8,895 nt of DNA. It comes from Chloroflexota bacterium. GTDB taxonomy: Bacteria > Chloroflexota > Dehalococcoidia > UBA3495. How positions within the stretch are numbered: the first letter of the stretch is position 1; each line of letters begins with the position of its first letter. Both the position numbers and the translations under genes were made by a program. Of this stretch, positions 1-4,679 are shown in pieces. The notes under the pieces are model-generated. The model was given only the letters and a program-made list of their open reading frames with translations, did no database searches and was not told where the DNA came from. The stretch spans positions 1-8,895 of the forward strand of contig JACZRM010000053.1 of NCBI GenBank assembly GCA_022576105.1, read 5' to 3'.

Positions 1-42
1 CTCCCAATGGATTGAAATGCACGTTGCCCCAAGGAGTGAAGA

Positions 43-100
43 AATCCCCCTTTACAAAAGGGGAGATTCGATAATTCCCTTTGAATGGGGGCTGGGGATT
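43..100. repeat. Degenerate palindromic intergenic element
   Basis: Positions 47-53 (CCCCTTT) and 57-63 (AAAGGGG) form a perfect 7-bp inverted repeat around a 3-nt ACA spacer. An outer inverted pair, AATCCCC at 43-49 and GGGGATT at 94-100, brackets the unit. The composition (C-run, TTTACAAAA, G-run, then GGGGATTC) resembles short non-coding palindromic repeats found scattered between genes in many environmental bacteria; that resemblance is from memory. It lies about 80 bp before the first amidohydrolase start. The hairpin is followed by no T-run, so it is not an obvious terminator. Confidence 0.45.
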
Positions 101-179
101 CTAGTGATACGGTATATTCCGACTCTGATGGCCGGACACAAAGCAAAAGAATTTGATTATAAGAACTAGGGAAGCAAGT

Positions 180-1145
180 ATGAGAAGCATTGACATTCAT
201 GCCCACATATCTCCTGAATCATGTTTCCAGGCCATGCGGCAGGGGAAGGACTGGCACGGGATTACCCCGGACCAGATCCGGGCTGGCCACCGATATAATC
301 CCCGCACCATGTGGACTCCCGAACAGCGCATTGCCGATATGAAGTCTCTCGGCGTGGACCTGCAGGTGCTCTCCACCGGAGCGTTCTTCTACTTCTACGA
401 CCGGGATGCCGCCCAGGTTGCTGCCATGAACCTAGAATGCAACGACAACGTCTCGCAGCTAACCAAAGAGCATCCGGACCGGTTTGCCGGGTTGGCCAAT
501 CTGCCGATGCAAGACGTCAAAGCTTCGGTGGCCGAGTTGGAGCGCTCGATGACCCAGTTGGGGCTGAAGGGCGCGATGATCGGTGACCACGTCAACGGCA
601 AGACCTACGATGACCCCCAGTTCTTTCCACTGTGGGAGGCTGCCGAACAGTTGGGTGCGCTGCTGTTGATTCATCAAGGCGGTGACACGGTGGTATCTTC
701 CAGACTGCCCAGGTATCACGCGTCCAATACGATAGGGAATCTGGCCGACCGGGCCATTACCTTTGCCTCTTTTGTATTTGGCGGGGTAATGGACAAGTAT
801 CCCAATCTAAGGGTCTGCCTGTGTCATGGGGGCGGCTATACCTGTTACGGAATTGGCCGGATGGACCGGGGATGGCAGGTGCGAGCTGAGGCCCGGGAGC
901 ATCTTCAGCAGCCGCCCAGCACCTACCTGAACAAGTTCTATTACGACTGCCTGACCCACAGCGAGGAAGCTTTGCGATTCCTGATTGACCAGGTGGGCGT
1001 TGATAGAGTGCTCTTTGGCACCGACTGGCCCTTTGATATGTGCTTTGACTGGCCGGTGTCCTGGATTTTGAGTCTGGAGAGCCTGACCCAGGAGGAAAAG
1101 GACGCCATCCTCTGGAAGAACCTGGAGCAACTGCTGGGTGTGTAA
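180..1145 (+). CDS. ACMSD-type metal-dependent amidohydrolase (Amidohydro_2), copy 1
   Basis: A 321-residue cytosolic enzyme of the amidohydrolase-2 family (PF04909 type), a metal-dependent TIM barrel group that includes aminocarboxymuconate-semialdehyde decarboxylase and several aromatic acid decarboxylases. Visible metal and catalytic residues are the N-terminal HxH (H7, H9), H165 in IHQGG, H216 in CHGGG and D282 in GTDWPFD. These are the right residues in the right order, with spacing close to ACMSD. The length is normal. I chose ATG at 180 because AGGGAAG (168-174) sits 5 nt upstream and the paralogue starts with the same MRSIDIHAH; a TTG at 153 would add nine residues with no ribosome site. 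It is clearly homologous end to end to the next gene, including a shared LTQEEKDAILWKNLE tail. The substrate cannot be read from sequence: decarboxylation or hydrolysis of an aromatic or ring-cleavage product is plausible. Confidence 0.93.
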   Translation: MRSIDIHAHISPESCFQAMRQGKDWHGITPDQIRAGHRYNPRTMWTPEQRIADMKSLGVDLQVLSTGAFFYFYDRDAAQVAAMNLECNDNVSQLTKEHPDRFAGLANLPMQDVKASVAELERSMTQLGLKGAMIGDHVNGKTYDDPQFFPLWEAAEQLGALLLIHQGGDTVVSSRLPRYHASNTIGNLADRAITFASFVFGGVMDKYPNLRVCLCHGGGYTCYGIGRMDRGWQVRAEAREHLQQPPSTYLNKFYYDCLTHSEEALRFLIDQVGVDRVLFGTDWPFDMCFDWPVSWILSLESLTQEEKDAILWKNLEQLLGV

Positions 1146-1166
1146 AAGGATGCTTAATAAGGTATT

Positions 1167-1189
1167 CTCCCCATTACCAAGGGAGGTAA
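1167..1189. repeat. Possible hairpin between the amidohydrolases
   Basis: CTCCC (1167-1171) can pair with GGGAG (1181-1185), or alternatively TTACC (1174-1178) with GGTAA (1185-1189). A G-run follows at 1193-1197. The composition is close to the element at 43-100, so it may be a decayed member of the same repeat family. The stems are only 5 bp with no following T-run, so a terminator role is doubtful. Confidence 0.3.
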
Positions 1190-1212
1190 ACAGGGGGTAA
1201 AACGACCCCGTC

Positions 1213-1230
1213 CCTTCGGCTGGGCTCAGG
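1213..1230. repeat. CCTTCGGCTGGGCTCAGG interspersed-repeat fragment
   Basis: This 18-nt string closely resembles the CCTTCGACAGGCTCAGG-type motif that I recall as a common dispersed intergenic repeat core in Chloroflexota and other environmental genomes. Only one copy is present here, so repetitiveness cannot be shown from the window. It lies in the 154-bp gap between the two amidohydrolase genes, next to the weak palindrome at 1167-1189. Confidence 0.35.
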
Positions 1231-1299
1231 TCCGGCCTAACCTGTCCCTTAGCCAGCGGTAAGCACTTCTATTTTGTAAGCGGTAGAAAGGACACCTCC

Positions 1300-2289
1300 A
1301 TGCGTAGTATCGACATACACGCTCATGTCGCCCCGGCCAAGGCGGTGAACCTGGCCAGCGGAGAGAACTGGCATGGCTTCACCAAGCTGGAAATTTCTGG
1401 GAGACAGTTTCTGGTCTACGATTCACAACGCAACTGGCTTCACCCCAGCTACCTGAAAACTCCGGAGCAGCGGCTGGAGGAGATGGACTCAATAAATGTG
1501 GACGTTCATGTGTTGTCCACCTGGACCCAGCTTTACAATTATCATTTGCCGGCCGAGGTCGGTATTGCTACCTGCAAAGACTGCAACGACTACGTTGTCG
1601 AGATGGTCAAGGCTCGTCCGCAGCGTTTTGCCGGATTGGCGACGCTTCCGATGCAGGATATTGGGGCCGCCATCAGCGAATTGGAACGCTCAATGAATCT
1701 TGGCCTGAAGGGTGCGCAGATCAATGACCATGTGAATGGGCGGACCTACGACGAACCGGAGTTCACCCCTTTCTGGCAGGCGGTTGAGCAGATGGGCGCA
1801 TTGATTCTCTTCCATCAGGTGGAGAACGAGACCATGGTGGAGGCCCGAACCAGGAAGTACGGTCTGGGCAATGCCATCGGCAACCCCGCCGATCGGGTGG
1901 TTACTTTTGCATCTCTGGTCTTCGGCGGGGTGATGGACAAATTCCCAGATTTGAAGCTGTGTCTGGCTCACGGCGGCGGGTTCACCTGCTACGGCGCGGC
2001 GCGCATGGACCGGGGCTGGCAGGTACGCTCCGAGGCCCGGGAGCATCTCCAGCAGCCGCCCAGCAAGTACCTGAGCAGGTTCTACTACGACTGCTTGACC
2101 CACAGTGAAGCAATGCTGCGCTACATCATTGATACCGCGGGCATCGACCGGGTCTTCTTGGGCAGCGACTGGCCTTACGACATGGGGTTTGATTCGCCAG
2201 TGGAATGGGTCAACAATCTCAAAAGCTTAACTCAAGAAGAGAAAGATGCCATCCTCTGGAAGAACCTGGAGAGCGTGCTGGGTATTTGA
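1300..2289 (+). CDS. ACMSD-type metal-dependent amidohydrolase (Amidohydro_2), copy 2
   Basis: A 329-residue paralogue of the preceding gene. It keeps every expected metal or catalytic residue: H7 and H9 (DIHAH), H172 (FHQ), H224 (AHGGG) and D290 (GSDWPYD). The two proteins align along their whole length, with near-identical blocks such as DHVNGRTYD/DHVNGKTYD, RMDRGWQVR, AREHLQQPPS, FYYDCLTHSE and the C-terminal EEKDAILWKNLE. They diverge most at residues 10-55 and just after the third metal histidine (FHQVENE against IHQGGDT), loops that usually shape the substrate pocket. Tandem duplication with altered specificity is therefore the simplest reading. The start is ATG with AGAAAGGA (1285-1292) 7 nt upstream. 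The 154-bp gap from copy 1 holds repeat-like DNA, so co-transcription is possible but not assured. It converges on ttuA with 38 bp between the ends. The substrate is unknown. Confidence 0.93.
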   Translation: MRSIDIHAHVAPAKAVNLASGENWHGFTKLEISGRQFLVYDSQRNWLHPSYLKTPEQRLEEMDSINVDVHVLSTWTQLYNYHLPAEVGIATCKDCNDYVVEMVKARPQRFAGLATLPMQDIGAAISELERSMNLGLKGAQINDHVNGRTYDEPEFTPFWQAVEQMGALILFHQVENETMVEARTRKYGLGNAIGNPADRVVTFASLVFGGVMDKFPDLKLCLAHGGGFTCYGAARMDRGWQVRSEAREHLQQPPSKYLSRFYYDCLTHSEAMLRYIIDTAGIDRVFLGSDWPYDMGFDSPVEWVNNLKSLTQEEKDAILWKNLESVLGI

Positions 2290-2327
2290 GTCGAACGGCG
2301 GCTTGGCCTATCCGCTAACCGGCCTTA

Positions 2328-3341
2328 TTACGATTGCACCGGCAAGTCTTCGGCTGGCAGTTCTCTTGCCAACTCTTTAGATGGTTCTTTGGTGCTGGCC
2401 TTTGGTTTTCGCCGTCGAGGCAGGCGCGGTGGGGCCGCCGCTTTTTGATGGGCCTGTTGCCACATGCGGCAGAAGGCGCAGGTAGTTCCGGTGGTGGCCT
2501 GACCGCAGATGTCGCAATCCCGCAGCTCAAAATCCTCTTGGGCCTGCTCCATGACCGGGCGGATGCGGTCCAGGAAAGTCGCCACAAAAGTATGCTTGGT
2601 GCCGGGAGATTGGAGCTCAATCTGGTCCAATGCGTTCTTGTAGAGTATGGAGCTGGCTCCTACCGAGTGGGGACATTCCTCGTCCACATATGCAATCCCC
2701 CTCAGGATAGCATTTGCCGCCACTTCCCTTTCGGTCATTGTGTACAGCGGCTTCACCCGTTTGATCAGCTTCTCCCCGTTGGCGGGGAGGGCCGGCGACT
2801 GTCGAGCCAAGCTGCCCATCTCCCAATGCAGAACATTTCCCATCAAGGTGGCTGCCTCGTCGTCCAGGTTGTGGCCCATGGCCACCACCGTGAAGTTTCG
2901 GTCATAGGCCTCTTTGTTCAAGATGTAGCGCTTGCTCAAGCCACATCCGGAACAAGGCACTCGGCGCAATACCTGGGACAGGGCCGGGACTCCCATACCA
3001 TATTCCTGAGCAAGGTCTACCGTGATCAGGGGCGCTCCCCGATCTTCGGCGAATTTGGCGGTTGCGGCGCAAGAATGCTCGGAATACTCGTCGATGCCCA
3101 GGTGGATATGCAGGCCGGTCGGACTATAGTCGTTGCGCAGCAGATAGTCCCACAACGTCAGGCTGTCCTTGCCGCCGGACACCCCAATAAGGATTCGGTC
3201 GTCCCGCTGGAACATATGATGCCGGCGTATGGCCCTTTCCACCTGCCGGTCAAAGAACTCCAAATAGTGGGCCTTACAGAACGCCGAATGATGGCGTCTG
3301 AGCTCAATTGAAGCGTGTTCTCGGCATTTTTTGCACTTCAT
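2328..3341 (-). CDS. ttuA: TtuA/NcsA/Ctu1-type tRNA 2-thiolation enzyme
   Basis: A 337-residue PP-loop ATPase of the TtuA/NcsA/Ctu1 group (TIGR00269 type), which adenylates a tRNA uridine and replaces its 2-oxygen with sulfur taken from a ubiquitin-like carrier. Visible in order: an N-terminal zinc site (C3, C6, C22, H25), the ATP-binding SGGKDS at 55-60, CSGC with C130 and C133, the GHNLDDEA motif at 156-163, C223, and a C-terminal zinc site (C276, C279, C288, C291). C130, C133 and C223 match the three [4Fe-4S] ligands I recall for Thermus TtuA, so the enzyme should be the iron-sulfur type. Residues from about 300 on are a Lys/Pro/Ala/Glu-rich, probably disordered tail. Its ATG overlaps the stop of the sulfur-carrier gene (ATGA, 3338-3341), which implies translational coupling. 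The target may be position 54 in the T-loop (TtuA role) or wobble U34 (NcsA/Ctu1 role); sequence alone does not decide. Confidence 0.93.
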   Translation of the reverse strand: MKCKKCREHASIELRRHHSAFCKAHYLEFFDRQVERAIRRHHMFQRDDRILIGVSGGKDSLTLWDYLLRNDYSPTGLHIHLGIDEYSEHSCAATAKFAEDRGAPLITVDLAQEYGMGVPALSQVLRRVPCSGCGLSKRYILNKEAYDRNFTVVAMGHNLDDEAATLMGNVLHWEMGSLARQSPALPANGEKLIKRVKPLYTMTEREVAANAILRGIAYVDEECPHSVGASSILYKNALDQIELQSPGTKHTFVATFLDRIRPVMEQAQEDFELRDCDICGQATTGTTCAFCRMWQQAHQKAAAPPRLPRRRKPKASTKEPSKELARELPAEDLPVQS

Positions 3342-3541
3342 TGCCGCCCCCCACTGATGGCTAAAACTATCTCTACCGTATCTTCATTCTTGATCAAGAC
3401 ATCCCGGGTCAGCAGGTCGTCATCCCGAATCACCAGCACTTGCTCCGGGTTCAAGTCCAGCTCCTTGATCAGTGCGTCTACCTTGCGGCTGCCCTCAATT
3501 TCGAATTCTCGGCGGTGTGGGTTTCGGATGATGACTTTCAT
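3338..3541 (-). CDS. ttuB: ThiS/MoaD-like ubiquitin-fold sulfur carrier (TtuB-like)
   Basis: A 67-residue protein of ThiS/MoaD/TtuB size. It has the expected beta-grasp pattern: short N-terminal strands (KVIIRNP, REFEIEG), a helix around 20-30, the family-like LNPEQVLVIRDDDLLTRDVLIKNEDTVEI region, and a C-terminal di-glycine. These proteins are adenylated at the terminal glycine, loaded as a thiocarboxylate and donate sulfur. The adjoining ttuA, reached through an ATGA overlap, makes tRNA thiolation the likely use rather than thiamin or molybdopterin synthesis. Oddly, the di-glycine (G64-G65) is not terminal: Arg-Gln follows, so the tail would need trimming or the start/stop overlap has added it. 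The ATG start is favoured by AAGGA 5 nt upstream; that ribosome site lies in a triplicated 12-bp repeat (3542-3577). The only upstream in-frame extension before a stop contains CTG but no ATG, GTG or TTG. Confidence 0.85.
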   Translation of the reverse strand: MKVIIRNPHRREFEIEGSRKVDALIKELDLNPEQVLVIRDDDLLTRDVLIKNEDTVEIVLAISGGRQ

Positions 3542-3577
3542 TGATGTCCTTGCTGATGTCCTTGCTGATGCCCTTGC
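3542..3577 (-). repeat. 12-bp tandem repeat x3 carrying the ttuB Shine-Dalgarno sequence
   Basis: Read on the coding (minus) strand there are three head-to-tail units: GCAAGGGCATCA (3577-3566), GCAAGGACATCA (3565-3554) and GCAAGGACATCA (3553-3542), immediately followed by the ttuB ATG. Each unit brings an AAGG Shine-Dalgarno core. The copy next to the start gives AAGGA with a 5-nt spacer, ideal for initiation; the other two are 12 and 24 nt further away. An inverted partial copy lies upstream at 3613-3629. The array is untranslated, because the in-frame codons upstream reach a TGA without a usual start codon. Confidence 0.9.
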
Positions 3578-3612
3578 TTTTTCGTTCAGCCGAGTGATTG
3601 GCTGCCAGGTTC

Positions 3613-3629
3613 ACATCACGATAGCAAGG
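3613..3629 (-). promoter_or_regulatory. Candidate anti-Shine-Dalgarno arm in the ttuB leader
   Basis: On the minus strand this reads CCTTGC, TATCG, TGATGT. CCTTGC and TGATGT are complementary to GCAAGG and ACATCA, which occur joined as ACATCAGCAAGG in the 12-bp repeat array. A 12-bp stem with one 5-nt bulge could therefore cover the SD copy adjacent to the ttuB ATG (3559-3548). A second register on the copy before it costs one G-U pair, and AGCAAGGG of the first copy can pair alone with CCCTTGCT (8 bp, 3630-3623). That the leader folds this way is inference; the complementarity itself is exact. Confidence 0.45.
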
Positions 3630-3696
3630 GCGGTGCCGGAGTGTCAATGATGGGACGGGACGCATTAAGTCTGGCGGATTTAGTACCGGTTTGAAA

Positions 3697-3772
3697 TGGC
3701 GTCCCAGGCAGGATTCGAACCCGCGACCTGCTGTTTAGAAGACAGCCGCTCTATCCCCTGAGCTACTGGGAC
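3697..3772 (-). tRNA. tRNA-Arg (anticodon UCU), 3' CCA encoded
   Basis: A complete 76-nt cloverleaf on the minus strand, reading AGA (and by wobble AGG) codons. The acceptor stem GTCCCAG (3772-3766) pairs fully with CTGGGAC (3707-3701), followed by discriminator G (3700) and an encoded CCA (3699-3697). The D-arm reads GCTC AGGGGATA GAGC. The anticodon stem GCTGT/ACAGC encloses the loop CTTCTAA, giving anticodon TCT (3739-3737). The T-arm GCGGG/CCTGC encloses TTCGAAT. All stems are intact, with no intron. A consensus-like promoter lies about 65 bp upstream (3837-3865), and the same strand continues into ttuB and ttuA, so the tRNA may be co-transcribed with the thiolation genes. Confidence 0.97.
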
Positions 3773-3814
3773 GCGATGAGGTAGCGTGTGGTGGCTTCAT
3801 TTCAAGGCTACTGT

Positions 3815-3850
3815 TGATATTAAAGCCTCCGATGATATTAAAGCCTCCGA
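3815..3850. repeat. 18-bp perfect tandem duplication over a -10 box
   Basis: TGATATTAAAGCCTCCGA occurs twice head to tail (3815-3832 and 3833-3850) without a mismatch. On the minus strand each copy contains TTTAATAT, so the predicted -10 box of the tRNA-Arg/ttuBA promoter is present twice (3837-3842 and 3819-3824). Only the first is correctly spaced from the TTGACA at 3860-3865. Perfect identity suggests a recent or still unstable duplication. Confidence 0.92.
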
Positions 3851-3865
3851 GCACTTTGTTGTCAA
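3837..3865 (-). promoter_or_regulatory. Sigma-70-like promoter for tRNA-Arg and ttuB-ttuA
   Basis: On the minus strand, TTGACA (3865-3860) is separated by exactly 17 nt from TTTAAT (3842-3837), five of six bases of the TATAAT consensus. The expected transcription start is near 3830, leaving a leader of about 58 nt before the tRNA 5' end at 3772. This is the only good promoter I see on this strand upstream of the tRNA and ttuB. Confidence 0.65.
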
Positions 3866-3934
3866 CGCGGATAACCATTGAGAACCACCCACCGGCCCGA
3901 TGCGATAACCAGCCCATTTTATTAGCGCGCGGCA

Positions 3935-3964
3935 ATGCCAAACCCATAGTTGATGCGGTACAAT
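3935..3964 (+). promoter_or_regulatory. Weak candidate promoter for the B12-domain gene
   Basis: ATGCCA (3935-3940, four of six to TTGACA) lies 18 nt before TACAAT (3959-3964, five of six to TATAAT), giving an expected start near 3971 and a leader of about 80 nt. It is divergent from the tRNA-Arg promoter. The -35 is poor, so this is tentative. Confidence 0.35.
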
Positions 3965-3968
3965 ACCG

Positions 3969-4007
3969 GTGGCCGGATTGTGTGGCCGGATTGTGTGGTC
4001 GGATTGT
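3969..4007. repeat. 13-bp tandem repeat x3 in the leader of the B12-domain gene
   Basis: GTGGCCGGATTGT is repeated at 3969-3981 and 3982-3994, then as GTGGTCGGATTGT at 3995-4007 with one C-to-T change. The array starts 5 nt after the candidate -10 box and ends 43 nt before the ATG at 4051, so it would be in or at the very start of the mRNA leader. It shares no sequence with the 12-bp and 18-bp arrays nearby. Confidence 0.92.
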
Positions 4008-4050
4008 ATCGAGACAGGGCTAGGGCTCACTCTTAAGCGGCAGGTCTTTA

Positions 4051-4461
4051 ATGGTCCAAGAAAATAACCCCATTCGGGTTTTGGTGGCCAAACCCGGCCT
4101 GGACGGCCATGACCGGGGCGCCAAGGTCATTGCCCGAGCGCTGCGAGACGCGGGTATGGAGGTAATATACACCGGCATCCGCCAGACCCCTGAGATGATC
4201 GTTCAGGCGGCAGCTCAGGAAGATGTGAGTGTATTGGGGCTGAGTATACTATCTGGGGCCCATCTGGAGATTATTCCCCAAATCCTGAAACTCCTGAAGG
4301 ATCAAGGCATGAGCGATGTCTTGGTGGTGTTGGGAGGGATCATACCGGAACAGGACCGGGAGGTCTTGGCTCAGATGGGTGTTGCCGCGGTATTTGGCCC
4401 GGGCACTCCGACCAGGGAAATCGTCGAATTCATCTCATCAAGGTCGAGAACGGTAGTTTAA
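4051..4461 (+). CDS. Stand-alone B12-binding domain protein (methylmalonyl-CoA mutase small-domain type)
   Basis: A 136-residue protein matching the C-terminal cobalamin-binding domain of methylmalonyl-CoA mutase, encoded as a separate subunit as in archaea and many Chloroflexota. It has the base-off/His-on signature DGHDRG with D18, H20 (the lower axial cobalt ligand) and G23, the S65 region in GLSILSG, and LGGIIP at 94-99. It starts [20 protein letters not shown], as the mutase domain does, and the length fits the domain alone. With a catalytic TIM-barrel subunit it would interconvert methylmalonyl-CoA and succinyl-CoA. No such subunit, nor an MeaB or epimerase gene, is in the window, so the partner must be elsewhere; ethylmalonyl- or isobutyryl-CoA mutase use is also possible. 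The ATG is supported by GGCAGG (4039-4044) 6 nt upstream. No operon partner follows: the next gene has its own promoter. Confidence 0.9.
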   Translation: MVQENNPIRVLVAKPGLDGHDRGAKVIARALRDAGMEVIYTGIRQTPEMIVQAAAQEDVSVLGLSILSGAHLEIIPQILKLLKDQGMSDVLVVLGGIIPEQDREVLAQMGVAAVFGPGTPTREIVEFISSRSRTVV

Positions 4462-4574
4462 TATCGATTATTGCGGCGTGTTTGTGGCGCGAAAACCAGC
4501 GGTTTACCCTCAACATTGCTGGAACTACACGAAAGTCAAACTACAAACTCGTACCTTAATGAGTTCTAAGGGGC

Positions 4575-4605
4575 TTGACACCTTCCCTGTGGGTGCTCTT
4601 ATAAT
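4575..4605 (+). promoter_or_regulatory. Promoter with consensus hexamers for yceD-rpmF
   Basis: Perfect TTGACA (4575-4580) and perfect TATAAT (4600-4605) are separated by 19 nt, two more than optimal. The transcription start should fall near 4611-4613, giving a roughly 68-nt leader before the yceD ATG at 4680. A conserved-hexamer promoter suits a highly expressed ribosomal-protein operon. The 4462-4574 stretch before it holds no gene that I can support. Confidence 0.75.
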
Positions 4606-4679
4606 CCTACGGGCTAATCGCCACGCACGACGCGCACGTGCCGGAAACTCGGTGCAATCGGCGATAGGTACCCTAGATT

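Noticed and set aside
2290..2327. GGCC-GGCC inverted repeat between the convergent gene ends as a bidirectional terminator
   Set aside because: The pairing is only about 4 bp with a long loop and no T-run on either strand.
2334..3311. Long plus-strand open frame (325 codons) opposite ttuA
   Set aside because: It is antisense to a gene with all family motifs, the translation has no recognisable domain, and ttuA explains the coding signal.
3814..4023. 69-codon plus-strand frame through the repeat region
   Set aside because: Its apparent coding comes from the tandem repeats, it overlaps two predicted promoters, and it matches no family.
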